A stretch of DNA of 64,000 bases from Caldimonas manganoxidans ATCC BAA-369. Lineage in GTDB: Bacteria; Pseudomonadota; Gammaproteobacteria; Burkholderiales; Burkholderiaceae_C. A program made the position numbers and the translations under genes. The notes under the pieces were generated by a model. It worked only from the letters and a program-made list of their open reading frames with translations, had not been told where the DNA came from and did not search any database. How positions within the stretch are numbered: position 1 is the stretch's first letter; each line of letters begins with the position of its first letter. Location: positions 1 through 64,000 of the forward strand of contig NZ_KB905941.1 of NCBI RefSeq assembly GCF_000381125.1, given 5' to 3'. Of this stretch, positions 14,782 to 23,287 are shown piece after piece.

Positions 14782-15252
14782 ATGGCCAAGAAGGACATCG
14801 GGAAAGTCACCGGCAAGCCGGTCACGTTCCAGATCCCGAGCCCCGCAGGCGGGGTGCAGATGGAGACGTTCATTCCCTGGACGCTGGTCAAGCGCGGCGT
14901 CCGACGTCGGGTGATCACGCCATTGGATGCGCCACAAGAATTCCTGTCAGAGGCCACCAGAGACCGGGAGGTGCGGGTGGCTGCACAGGACAGCGCCCTG
15001 ATGCGGGCACTCGGACTGGCGCATCACTGGCAACGCCTGCTGGACGAACAGCGGGCAGCGTCGGTGGCCGAGATCGCCGAGGTCGAGGGCATGGACGTGA
15101 CGCAGGTGCGCCGCCTGCTGCGGCTGACCCTGTTGGCCCCGGAGGTTGTCGAGCGGCTGGTGGGCTCGCCCGACGCCGTGCTGGAGAAGATGCTGCGCCG
15201 CCCTTGGCCGAGTAGTTGGGAAGATCAATCGACTTTGTTGAACTCCCTCTGA
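14782..15252 (+). CDS. Recombinase-associated HTH protein, copy 2
   Basis: A 156-residue paralogue of the preceding protein. The shared block reads LAHHWQRLLDEQRAASVAEIAEVEGMD, then VRRLLRLTLLAPEVVERLVG, with a C-terminal RPWPSSWEDQ equivalent. The N-terminus is longer and includes KPVTFQIPSPAGG. The ATG at 14782 has TAGGAGGCGA upstream; the longer frame back to 14536 overlaps copy 1 and was not used. It ends 24 bases from the end of the convergent transporter gene. Confidence 0.7.
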   Translation: MAKKDIGKVTGKPVTFQIPSPAGGVQMETFIPWTLVKRGVRRRVITPLDAPQEFLSEATRDREVRVAAQDSALMRALGLAHHWQRLLDEQRAASVAEIAEVEGMDVTQVRRLLRLTLLAPEVVERLVGSPDAVLEKMLRRPWPSSWEDQSTLLNSL

Positions 15253-15276
15253 TTGCGGTGAGTGGGGCAACCGCTG

Positions 15277-16317
15277 TCAATGCGCGTGCCGATGATGAAC
15301 ATCGGGGAAATGCGGGTGTTTGTGGGTCACCACCGCGTGGGAATGCTGGTGCGCATGAGGCTCCGACCCGTGCCAAGAGAAATCGTGTTCGTGTTCGTGA
15401 TGTTCGTCGTGGCGATGGGGGTGACTGTGTACGAGCGGCTCGTGCGTGTGTGCGTGCTCGTGATTTTCAGTGAGATGTAGCCAGACGCCCCAGGCCATAA
15501 GCGCACTGGCCAGCCAGAACGTAGGGCCAGCAGGCTCGTCGAGAACCGTGAGAGCGATAAGAGCCCCAACGAACGGGGCCGTCGAGAAATAGGCCCCCGT
15601 TCGCGCCGTGCCCAGGCCACGGAGGGCCAACACGAACAGCACCAAACTCACGCCGTAACCCAAGAGCCCAAGGGTCATGATGGTCGCGGTCACGGCTGCG
15701 GCCGGGAACGTTAACCCCAAGGTGAGTGCGAGGGTGCAGTTGACCACGCCAGCGATCAAACCCTTGCTGCCGGCGATGAACAAAGCGTCCGACGCCGACA
15801 CCTTGCGCGTCAGGTTGTTGTCGATTGCCCAGCACGCGCAGGCCAATGCAATCGCGAGTGGGCCGATCCCCCTGTCGCCGCCCGACGCTCCGACCGGCCA
15901 GGACAGGATCACGCCGCCAGCGACGATGGCGACCATACCCAGGACGATGCGCCGGTCGGCGTTCTCTTTGAAGACGAACCAGGCAATCAGCGCGGTCAGA
16001 ACAGCTTCAAGGTTCAGAAGCAGCGATGCCGTAGATCCGCTGGCGTGGGACAGCCCGAACATCAGGGCGACGGGGCCCAAGATTCCCCCGAAGAAGATAG
16101 CGCCCAACAGCCACGGCCATTCGTGGCGCGCGACATCCGAGGGAGGCCAACCCCGGTCACGAATCGCCCGGGCAACCCCAAGGCCGATGCCGCTGCCCAG
16201 GTATAGCAGGCCGCCCAACAGCAACGGTGACGTTTCCCCAATGAGCAACTTGGCCAGTGGTGTGCTGGCACCGAACAGAACGGCAGCCGCCAAGGCGTAG
16301 AGAACGCTTCTATTCAT
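15277..16317 (-). CDS. DMT/EamA-family transporter with histidine-rich C-terminal tail
   Basis: The 346-residue inner-membrane protein has about ten hydrophobic segments in two EamA repeats, starting MNRSVLYALAAAVLFGASTPLAKLL. After the last segment comes a 63-residue cytoplasmic or periplasmic tail with 24 histidines, many as HxH. DMT proteins export metabolites or drugs; the tail suggests metal binding, as in related proteins on mobile islands with metal-resistance genes. The start at 16317 is where similar proteins begin; the 32 upstream codons are not conserved-looking. No strong ribosome binding site is seen. It is probably cargo of the element. Confidence 0.8.
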   Translation of the reverse strand: MNRSVLYALAAAVLFGASTPLAKLLIGETSPLLLGGLLYLGSGIGLGVARAIRDRGWPPSDVARHEWPWLLGAIFFGGILGPVALMFGLSHASGSTASLLLNLEAVLTALIAWFVFKENADRRIVLGMVAIVAGGVILSWPVGASGGDRGIGPLAIALACACWAIDNNLTRKVSASDALFIAGSKGLIAGVVNCTLALTLGLTFPAAAVTATIMTLGLLGYGVSLVLFVLALRGLGTARTGAYFSTAPFVGALIALTVLDEPAGPTFWLASALMAWGVWLHLTENHEHAHTHEPLVHSHPHRHDEHHEHEHDFSWHGSEPHAHQHSHAVVTHKHPHFPDVHHRHAH

Positions 16318-16589
16318 AGGATGAGATTTTCGTCCCTCTTGCCGTCTGTTGACACCAGAATCGTCCACGGTGGCGTGTCTCGGTCGCCGCTGCACGGGAG
16401 TTTCCAACCACAACCGACCGCCTCTAAACCCGCGCCAGCAAAGGACGTGGCCTCAAGAACGCTCGCGTGACCACCAGAGAAAACGGAGAACAGAGAGGCG
16501 TCGTCGAGGGCGGAAACGCCGGACTGGAGGGGGAGGCGCTCGCGAGGCCATGCCGGGGAACCGCGCCAACATTGGGAGAACGGGCAAAA
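16318..16589. other. Element right-end region without genes
   Basis: Between the transporter start and the truncated patatin gene I see no credible coding frame or RNA gene. The region is GC-rich with short purine runs, and leads into the hairpin at 16590. The attachment or insertion junction must lie between here and about 16626. Confidence 0.4.
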
Positions 16590-16617
16590 AAATCCCAACC
16601 GATAAGGGTTGGGATTT
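16590..16617 (-). terminator. Intrinsic terminator (minus strand) at the element-chromosome boundary
   Basis: AAATCCCAACC (16590-16600) and GGTTGGGATTT (16607-16617) form a perfect 11-bp stem with a six-base loop. Read on the minus strand the stem is followed by a run of seven Ts, the hallmark of a Rho-independent terminator. It would stop transcription entering the element from the chromosome side. On the plus strand only three Ts follow. Confidence 0.65.
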
Positions 16618-16623
16618 CGGTAA

Positions 16624-17574
16624 GTGGTGGAGGAAGAGCGCATCGAATTCGATGCCATCAGTGGCACCAGCGCTGGCGCGATGAACGCCGTGGTGTTGGC
16701 TGACGGCCTGATGGCCGGCGGCCGGGCCGGCGCGCGCGAGGCCCTGCGGCGCTTCTGGTCGCGCGTGAGCCGGGCCGGCGGCAGCACGCTGGCCGAGCCC
16801 TTCGCCGCCTTTTTCGGCGGCTGGACCCTGGCGGCGTCCCCTTTGCAAGGCTACCTCGACTGGCTGAGCCGCATGTTCTCGCCCCAGCAGCTCAACCCCC
16901 TGGACATCAACCCGCTGCGCGACATCGTCACCTCCGAGGTCGACTTCGAGCGCGTGCGCCGCTGCGACCGGGTGCAGCTGTTCATCTCGGCCACCCACGT
17001 GCGCACGGGGCGGCTGCGCGAGTTCCGCCAGCACGAGCTCACGCCCGATGTGGTGATGGCCTCGGCCTGCCTGCCCATGCTCTTTCGCGCCGTGGAGATC
17101 GACGGTGAGCCCTACTGGGATGGCGGCTACCTCGGCAACCCGTCGCTGCTGCCGCTCATCACCGAAAGCCCGGCGCACGATCTCGTCCTGGTGCAGATCA
17201 ACCCCACGTGCCGCGAGACGGCGCCCACCACGGCGCAGCAAATCCTCGACCGGATCAACGAAATCACCTTCAACAGCAGCCTGGTCAAGGAGCTTCGATC
17301 GATCGCCCTGCTGCAGCAACTGCTCGCCCAGGAAGACCCTGCCACCGTCGCCACCCGTCAGCCCCTGTTCCGACAGCTTGCTGCACTGAAGCTGCATCGC
17401 ATCGATGCGACCGAGGCGCTCGTGGACTTTGGCGCTGCGAGCAAGCTGCGCACCGGCTGGAGCTTTCTGCAGCAGCTCTATCGCCTCGGCCACGACACCG
17501 CCGACGCCTGGCTGGCGCGTCACTTCGGGCAGATTGGCCGCCGCTCGACGCTGGACCTGTCCAGCTATCGCTGA
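16624..17574 (+). pseudogene. Patatin-like phospholipase, 5'-truncated by the element
   Basis: The frame begins at the junction and is closed directly upstream by TAA (16621-16623). It starts with EEERIEFDAISGTSAGAMNAVVLADG, so the nucleophile motif GTSAG and the later DGG motif (WDGGYLGNPS) are present. The preceding conserved strand and glycine-rich oxyanion loop (GGGxxG), which all active patatins need, are absent. The remaining 316 codons are intact with no frameshift, indicating recent disruption. In related bacteria this gene sits near a hydroxybutyrate dehydrogenase and a GntP permease; the permease is next here, and the missing part should lie beyond the element's left end. Confidence 0.85.
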
Positions 17575-17594
17575 GAACTTTCCCTGGAGACCCC

Positions 17595-19046
17595 ATGCTG
17601 AGCATCGCCGGGATCCTGTTGTCGCTGACGCTCCTGATGGTGCTGGCCTACCGCGGCATGAGCATCCTGGTGCTGGCGCCGCTGGCAGCGCTTGCGGCCG
17701 TGCTCTTCAGCCCCGGCACGCCGCTGCTGGCCAGCTACACCCAGGTGTTCATGCCAGCCCTGGGCCGCTTCATCGTGCTGTACTTCCCGCTCTTCCTGCT
17801 GGGCGCCCTGTTCGGCAAGCTCATGGAAGCCACCGGTGCGGCGCGGGCCATTGCCGAAGGCATCGTGGCGCGCCTGGGCGATGAGCGCGCCCTCATCGCC
17901 GTGGTGATGGCCTGCGCGTTGCTCACCTACGGGGGTGTCTCGCTCTTCGTGGTGGCCTTTGCGGTCTACCCCATTGCGGCAGAACTCTTCCGAGCCGCCT
18001 CCATCCCCAAGCGGCTCATTCCCGCCGCCATCGCGCTGGGCGCCTTCACCTTCACGATGACGGCCCTGCCCGGCACACCGGCCATCCAGAACGCGATTCC
18101 CATGCCCTACTTCGGCACCACGCCCTTTGCGGCGCCCGGCCTGGGGGTGATCGGTGGCGCGGTGATGCTGGGGCTGGGCCTGGCCTGGCTGCTGTGGCGT
18201 GCCGCCAGGGCCCGTGGCGCAGGCGAGCACTACGGCGATGATGCCCAGGCGCCGGTCACCGTGGACCGCAAGCTGCGCGAGCATGCCCAGGGCGAGGGCT
18301 ATGACCTCGCCGAGGCCGCGCCCAGTGCTGCGGCGACGGCCCCGCCCGGCCTGGCCCTGGCGCTGTCGCCCATCGTGCTGGTCGTGGTGCTCAACTACAT
18401 CCTGGCCGAACAACTGCTCCCGCGACTGGACACCGCCTATCTCGCCGAGGCGATGTATGGCAACACCTCGCTGGAAGCCGTGCGCGGCGTGTGGGCCATC
18501 ATCGTGGCACTGGCCGTGTCCATCGTGTGGCTGCTGGCCACACTGGGCCGGCGCCTGCCTTCGTGGCGCGAGACGGTCGATACCGGCGCGTCGGCCGCCG
18601 TGCTGCCCATCTTCAACACCGCCTCGCAGGTGGGCTACGGCGCGGTGATCGCCTCCCTGGCCGGCTTCGCGCTGATCCGCGACGCGGTGCTGGGCCTGTC
18701 GCCCGGCAATCCGCTCATCTCGCTGTCGGTGGCCGTGAACGTGCTGGCCGGCATCACCGGATCGGCCTCGGGCGGCATGAGCATCGCGCTGAGCACACTG
18801 GGACAGACCTACCTGGAACTGGGTCAGGCGGCCGGCATCGCACCCGAGCTGCTGCATCGGGTCACGGCCATCGCCACCGGCGGGCTCGATGCCCTGCCCC
18901 ACAACGGCGCGGTGATCACGCTGTTGTCCATTTGCGGGCTCACGCACCGCCAGTCCTACGCCGACATCTTCGTGGTGGCCGTGGCGGTGCCGCTGGTATC
19001 CTTGGCCGTGGTGGTGACCCTGGGCAGCCTCTTCGGCAGCTTCTGA
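17595..19046 (+). CDS. GntP-family permease
   Basis: A 483-residue inner-membrane transporter with some twelve hydrophobic segments, from MLSIAGILLSLTLLMVLAYRG to the C-terminal VPLVSLAVVVTLGSLFGSF. Motifs such as LPGTPAIQNAIPMPYFGTTPFAAPG and the GITGSASGGMSIAL region with GLDALPHNGAV fit the GntP/citrate-gluconate symporter family. The substrate is probably a small hydroxy- or carboxylic acid. The ATG at 17595 follows TGGAGA and lies 20 bases after the patatin fragment, so the two were once an operon. If so, the element may have removed its native promoter. Confidence 0.85.
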   Translation: MLSIAGILLSLTLLMVLAYRGMSILVLAPLAALAAVLFSPGTPLLASYTQVFMPALGRFIVLYFPLFLLGALFGKLMEATGAARAIAEGIVARLGDERALIAVVMACALLTYGGVSLFVVAFAVYPIAAELFRAASIPKRLIPAAIALGAFTFTMTALPGTPAIQNAIPMPYFGTTPFAAPGLGVIGGAVMLGLGLAWLLWRAARARGAGEHYGDDAQAPVTVDRKLREHAQGEGYDLAEAAPSAAATAPPGLALALSPIVLVVVLNYILAEQLLPRLDTAYLAEAMYGNTSLEAVRGVWAIIVALAVSIVWLLATLGRRLPSWRETVDTGASAAVLPIFNTASQVGYGAVIASLAGFALIRDAVLGLSPGNPLISLSVAVNVLAGITGSASGGMSIALSTLGQTYLELGQAAGIAPELLHRVTAIATGGLDALPHNGAVITLLSICGLTHRQSYADIFVVAVAVPLVSLAVVVTLGSLFGSF

Positions 19047-19100
19047 GCGGGCTTCCGCCCACGCCCCACCCGCCCCTTGGCAGAACAGTCCTGCAACAGA

Positions 19101-19137
19101 CGGCCCGCCGCGCCAGACCTGCACCCAGGGCGGGCCG
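19101..19137. terminator. Hairpin between convergent GntP and SCO genes
   Basis: CGGCCCGCC (19101-19109) pairs perfectly with GGCGGGCCG (19129-19137) around a 19-base loop, in the short convergent gap. There is no T-run, so it is a candidate transcription barrier rather than a textbook terminator. Confidence 0.4.
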
Positions 19138-19139
19138 AC

Positions 19140-19757
19140 TCAGCCTGAGGCCAGCAGCCAACGGATGTCTTCGGTCAGTGCCTGTGCTCCCAGGCCGTGG
19201 CGTGCGAACAGACGCACGCGACCTTGGGCATCGAACACATACAAGCCGGCCGTGTGATCCATCGTGTAGCTATCGGGCGTCTTGCCCGGGACTTTGCTGT
19301 AGTAGACCTTGAACTCGCGGGCCACGGCCGCCGTCTGCTCGGGTGACCCGCGCAAAGCCACGAAACTGGGGTCGAACGCCTGCACATAGGCTTTGAGCAC
19401 CTCGGGCGTGTCGCGCTCGGGGTCCACGGTGATGAACACCCCTTGCAAGCGATCGCCCTGGGCGCCCAAAGCCTGCTTGACCTGTGCCAGCTCGAGCAAA
19501 GCCGTGGGACACACATCGGGACACTGCGTGAAGCCGAAGAAGATCGCCACCACCTTGCCTTTGAAATCGGCCAAGGTGCGCTCGCGCCCCTGCGCATCGC
19601 TCAACGCGAAATTGCGAGCGTACTGCGCGCCGGTGATGTCGATGGCGTGGAATCGGTGGGCATCAACCCCCAACAGGCTCTTGACCTGGTCACAGCCGGC
19701 CATGGCCAAGGACGCTGCACCGAGCAGCAGCACAGATCGACGTCGCATTACCACCAT
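19140..19757 (-). CDS. SCO1/SenC-family copper chaperone lipoprotein
   Basis: The 205-residue protein has a lipoprotein signal (RRRSVLLLGAASLAMAGC) and a thioredoxin fold. It carries the copper-binding motif FTQCPDVCPTAL and the distal histidine in YTMDHTAGLYVF. It delivers copper to the CuA site of cytochrome oxidase in the periplasm. The start codon is either the ATG at 19757, overlapping the ctaB stop, or the ATG three codons later, directly before the basic signal residues. It is the last gene of the leftward oxidase-assembly block. Confidence 0.9.
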   Translation of the reverse strand: MVVMRRRSVLLLGAASLAMAGCDQVKSLLGVDAHRFHAIDITGAQYARNFALSDAQGRERTLADFKGKVVAIFFGFTQCPDVCPTALLELAQVKQALGAQGDRLQGVFITVDPERDTPEVLKAYVQAFDPSFVALRGSPEQTAAVAREFKVYYSKVPGKTPDSYTMDHTAGLYVFDAQGRVRLFARHGLGAQALTEDIRWLLASG

Positions 19758-20656
19758 CACCAAAGCCTCAGATAGTGATCGAGCAGCAAGGCCGCGAACA
19801 GCAGCGACAAGTGCACGATGGAAAAGCGAAAAGTGCGCCGCGCCAGCGCATCGGAATACGCCCGCCACAGGCGCCAGCCGTAAGCGATGAACCAGCCGCC
19901 AAGCACCAGCGCCGCCACGAGATAAATCCAGCCACTCATGCCATAGATGAAAGGAAGCAAGGAGGCCGACAACAGCATCAACGTGTACAGGAAGATGTGC
20001 AAGCGCGTCAGCTCGGCCCCGTGCGTGACCGGCAGCATCGGCAGTCCAGCCTTGCGGTAGTCTTCGGCACGGTACAACGCCAGAGCCCAGAAGTGCGGCG
20101 GTGTCCACAGAAAGATGATCAGACACAGCATCAGCGCCTCGGGGCCCACCTCGCCGCGCATGGCCGCCCAGCCCAGCACCGGCGGCATCGCTCCCGAGGC
20201 GCCACCGATCACGATGTTTTGCGGCGTCAACGGCTTGAGCACCACGGTGTAGATCACGGCATAGCCCACGAAGGTGCCGAAGGTCAGCCACATCGTCAAC
20301 GGATTGACGGCCAGGTACAGCAAGCCCATGCCCGCCGCGCACAACAAGGCCGAAAACAGCAAGGTCTGCGCGTTGGTGAGCTCGCCTTTGGCCGTCGGAC
20401 GCCACGCGGTGCGCTGCATGCGTGCATCGATGTGTTGTTCGACCAGGCAGTTGAACGCAGCCGCCGCACCCGCCACCAGCCAGATGCCCACCGTGGCAGC
20501 CAGCGCGACGCGCCAGTCGGGCAAGCCGGGCACGGCCAACAGCATGCCAATGACGGCACAGAAGACGATGAGCTGCACCACGCGCGGCTTGGTCAGCGCG
20601 TAGAACTGCAAGAACCGTGAGGTCACGGCTGCGGAAGTGGCAAGGGTTCCGGACAT
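19757..20656 (-). CDS. ctaB: Haem o synthase (protohaem IX farnesyltransferase)
   Basis: This 299-residue UbiA-superfamily membrane protein has the prenyl-diphosphate-binding region [21 protein letters not shown] and several membrane helices, with [18 protein letters not shown] near the N-terminus. It adds a farnesyl group to haem b to make haem o, the precursor of the haem a used by the oxidase encoded downstream. Its neighbours are ctaA (19 bases upstream) and the SCO gene (overlapping). Confidence 0.95.
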   Translation of the reverse strand: MSGTLATSAAVTSRFLQFYALTKPRVVQLIVFCAVIGMLLAVPGLPDWRVALAATVGIWLVAGAAAAFNCLVEQHIDARMQRTAWRPTAKGELTNAQTLLFSALLCAAGMGLLYLAVNPLTMWLTFGTFVGYAVIYTVVLKPLTPQNIVIGGASGAMPPVLGWAAMRGEVGPEALMLCLIIFLWTPPHFWALALYRAEDYRKAGLPMLPVTHGAELTRLHIFLYTLMLLSASLLPFIYGMSGWIYLVAALVLGGWFIAYGWRLWRAYSDALARRTFRFSIVHLSLLFAALLLDHYLRLW

Positions 20657-20674
20657 GAATGTCGCCTTGGGATT

Positions 20675-21835
20675 CTAGGTCGTGAGCCGGCGGCCGCCGT
20701 GCGCCAGGGCGGCGGCATGGGCCTGCGCCGCGCAGCGCTCATGCCGAGCCAGGTGCGCCCGGGTCAACAAGGCCGTGACCACGACCACCAAGCCCGCCGC
20801 ACCGGCGGTGTGGGCCAGCGCGGCCACCAGCGGCCAGCCCAGCACCACATTGCTCAGACCACTGACGAATTGCCACACGGCACCGGCCAGCAGCCAGCCG
20901 GCCTGCCGGGCAAAGGCCCGACCTGCACGCCACAGCAGCGCCGCATAGGCCAGCAGCGCGGCCAGCACGACATAAGCCGCCAAGCGGTGCGTGTAATGGA
21001 TCGCGGTCAACGCATCGAAGCTCAGATACCCGCCATCCCGACGCTCACCCAGCGGTCGCGCGATCTGAAACCCCTGTTGGAAGTCCATCGGTGGCCACCA
21101 TTGACCATGGCAGGTGGGGAAATCAGGGCAGGCCAGCACGGCATAGTTGGTGCTGACCCAGCCGCCCAAGGCGATCTGAAGCCACAGCAGCGCAAACACC
21201 CCCCAGGCCAGGCGCCGCATGCCCGTCCCCAGGGCGAGTGGACGGGCCCGGTACACCTGATGCTGGGCCGTCAACAGCGCCAGCAGCAGCAAGCCGCCCA
21301 ACAAATGAGCCGTCACGATGGCCGGGTACAGCTTCATGGTCACCGTCAGGGCCCCGAAGGCCCCCTGGATGCACACCCACACCAAAGTGGCCGTGGCCCA
21401 CCAGGGCGACAACGCCAAACGCCGGCGCTCCACCCAGCTCGTGATGGCCATCACCACGATGAGCACCCCTACCCCGGTGGCCAGGTAGCGATGAATCATC
21501 TCGATCCACGCCTTTTTGTGGGTGACCGGCCCGGTGGGCATGGCCGTCTCGGCGGCGGTGATTTCGGCACGGGCTCCCACCGGGCTGGCGGCCCCATAGC
21601 AGCCCGGCCAGTCCGGGCAGCCCAAGCCCGAATCGGTGAGCCGAGTGAAAGCCCCGAAGACGACCAGGTCGAAAGTCAAGAACAGCGTCAAAGCCGTCAA
21701 CGCGGCCAAGCGCACACCGGGCGTTGCGTCCCGGTTGCGCAGCCATACCCAGGTCAAGGGGCCCAGAGCGATCACGATGCCCAGCAAGGCCAGGCGCGCG
21801 ATCGGAGTCAGGTCATAAAGCGCTTGTGTGTCCAT
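20675..21835 (-). CDS. ctaA: Haem A synthase (COX15/CtaA)
   Basis: A 386-residue protein with eight hydrophobic segments. It contains the conserved stretches FGAFTRLTDSGLGCPDWPGCYG (paired cysteines), EMIHRYLATGVG (His ligand), a second His in AHLLGGLLLL, and ALTAIHYTHRLAAYVV. It oxidises haem o to haem a at the inner membrane. Second in the assembly block between the SCO-like gene and ctaB. Confidence 0.93.
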   Translation of the reverse strand: MDTQALYDLTPIARLALLGIVIALGPLTWVWLRNRDATPGVRLAALTALTLFLTFDLVVFGAFTRLTDSGLGCPDWPGCYGAASPVGARAEITAAETAMPTGPVTHKKAWIEMIHRYLATGVGVLIVVMAITSWVERRRLALSPWWATATLVWVCIQGAFGALTVTMKLYPAIVTAHLLGGLLLLALLTAQHQVYRARPLALGTGMRRLAWGVFALLWLQIALGGWVSTNYAVLACPDFPTCHGQWWPPMDFQQGFQIARPLGERRDGGYLSFDALTAIHYTHRLAAYVVLAALLAYAALLWRAGRAFARQAGWLLAGAVWQFVSGLSNVVLGWPLVAALAHTAGAAGLVVVVTALLTRAHLARHERCAAQAHAAALAHGGRRLTT

Positions 21836-21844
21836 GGTTGCCGC

Positions 21845-22552
21845 TCAGCGACCGGCCCGGTCCCAGTGTTGCGAGGCATTGAGCAAGCGGGTGAGATCGC
21901 GCTTGACGCGGGCCGGATCGGCCTGGGCGGGAAAGCGCATCATCCAATGCCCCAGCGGATCGACCAGGTACAGATGGTCTTCCAAGGCGTGCCCCGCCTC
22001 GGGCTCCAGCCAAGCGGCCACCTCCTCACGCGAGGCACGCAGCACCTGAGCCCCGGCAATCGCTTGCAGCAGTGCCGGTGCGATCGGCGCCTCATCGGTC
22101 ACCAGCCACACCTTGTCGATGCGGTCTCGATCCTTGCCGGTCATCTCGCGCAATTGGCGCTGCAAATACAGGTTGCGCTCGCACACGGCATTACACGCAC
22201 TGGAGCCGACCACGACGATCAACCATTGATGCCGCAAGCTGTCGGCCGCCACGGGCTGGCCGTGCAAGTCGCGCAAGTTCAGCGCAGGCAATGGCCGCTG
22301 CGGATCGATCAAATGGCCGTAGTTGGTGCGCCCTTCCGGCCGGATCACGTAGTAGGTGAAATACGAAGCGATCACCGGGGCGGCGCAAACCAGCAGCACC
22401 AGCAGCATTTTCAAGCGCCCCAGGCGCTTGCGTTCGTCCAGGCCCGGACGCGGCATGCTGTGCACCGTGAAACTCAAGGGCTCGAGCTCACGAGCCGCCA
22501 CGGTGGCCTCAGCCGCGTCGGCGCCGGGGACGGAGGACTTGGAACCAGACAT
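21845..22552 (-). CDS. Membrane-anchored SCO-like protein of the oxidase locus
   Basis: The 235-residue protein has one transmembrane helix (MLLVLLVCAAPVIASYFTYYVI) and a periplasmic domain with LPALNLRDLHGQPVAADSL, WLIVVVGSSACNAVCERNLYLQRQL and LYLVDPLGHWMMRFP. This is a thioredoxin-like layout with a CxxxC pair as in SCO proteins, but the usual distal copper-ligand histidine motif is not evident. It overlaps the SURF1 gene by 44 bases. It is a regular member of this locus in Burkholderiales; a role in oxidase assembly is inferred. Confidence 0.75.
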   Translation of the reverse strand: MSGSKSSVPGADAAEATVAARELEPLSFTVHSMPRPGLDERKRLGRLKMLLVLLVCAAPVIASYFTYYVIRPEGRTNYGHLIDPQRPLPALNLRDLHGQPVAADSLRHQWLIVVVGSSACNAVCERNLYLQRQLREMTGKDRDRIDKVWLVTDEAPIAPALLQAIAGAQVLRASREEVAAWLEPEAGHALEDHLYLVDPLGHWMMRFPAQADPARVKRDLTRLLNASQHWDRAGR

Positions 22553-23258
22553 ACAAACCTGCCATCAGTGCACACAGCGCGAACCACTGGAACGCATAGC
22601 CGTAGTGCTTGTGAACATCCACCGAGGGTTCGGGCCACTGGCGCAACAGGCCATCTGCAACGCCCGGTGCCGATTCGGTCTGGACGAGAGTGACCGGCCA
22701 CACCGGCCGGCCGATTTCCTCAGCGTAGCGCTGAAGGTCGAGATTTTGCCGGATCACCCCCGAGGACTCCTGCGCGAATTGATAGAGCTTGGCCGGCGGG
22801 GGGGCAATCCGGCCGACCAGCTCGACCACTTCATGCTCGGGCGTCGGAATGCTGGGAATGCGTGTGCGATCGCGCCCGTCGCGCGGGACCCATCCGCGCT
22901 GCACGATCAGCACATCACCACGCCCTTGGACGACCAGGGCCGTCAGAACGAAGAAGCCCGGCTGCGGCCCGACCATCTGGCGATTGTCGAGAAACACCGT
23001 GTGGCCGCTCAGCCACTGCCCACGCACGAGCGCTCGGCGGTGCAGCCAATCCTCTGGCACCGGCGCTCCCGGCGTGAGCGTGTCCAGACGCACCGGTGGC
23101 AAACTGGCGCGCTCACGAAGCAGCGCCTGCAAAGCCTCCTTCTGCGCCGCCCGGTCGAGCTGCCATCGCCCGAGGGACGCCGTGACGGCCATGCCCACCA
23201 ATGTGGCCGCCAGCACGACCCAGGCCCGCCAACGCCGCGATCCTGAGGACTCAGCCAT
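22509..23258 (-). CDS. SURF1-family oxidase assembly protein
   Basis: The 249-residue protein shows the SURF1 plan: an N-terminal helix (AWVVLAATLVGMAVTASLGRWQLDRAAQKEAL), a periplasmic domain with VRGQWLSGHTVFLDNRQ, GFFVLTALVVQGRGDVLIVQRGWVPRD, and a C-terminal helix (YAFQWFALCALMAGLYVWF). SURF1 proteins help insert haem a into subunit I. It begins 29 bases from the divergent DUF2909 gene. Confidence 0.9.
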   Translation of the reverse strand: MAESSGSRRWRAWVVLAATLVGMAVTASLGRWQLDRAAQKEALQALLRERASLPPVRLDTLTPGAPVPEDWLHRRALVRGQWLSGHTVFLDNRQMVGPQPGFFVLTALVVQGRGDVLIVQRGWVPRDGRDRTRIPSIPTPEHEVVELVGRIAPPPAKLYQFAQESSGVIRQNLDLQRYAEEIGRPVWPVTLVQTESAPGVADGLLRQWPEPSVDVHKHYGYAFQWFALCALMAGLYVWFQVLRPRRRRG

Positions 23259-23287
23259 GGTCGGCGGCTCGGCGCATAATGCCGTGT

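Larger units (their letters stand above)
1..16623. mobile_element. Right-hand part of an integrated phage-like element (left end outside window)
   Basis: The segment combines a leftward phage DNA-metabolism operon, a toxin-antitoxin-like pair, an unrecognised large gene, a serine recombinase cassette and a cargo transporter. It ends exactly where a patatin gene begins without its 5' part. Everything to the right is conserved core chromosome. The boundary near 16,620 is inferred from the truncated host gene; no attachment-site duplication can be checked because the left end is not in the window. No structural phage genes are visible here, so it could be a prophage or a phage-derived island. 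Confidence 0.75.

Noticed and set aside
20699-22693. Open frame of 664 codons on the plus strand
   Set aside because: Antisense to ctaA, the SCO-like gene and part of SURF1, with low-complexity Gln/Arg/Gly composition and no motif.
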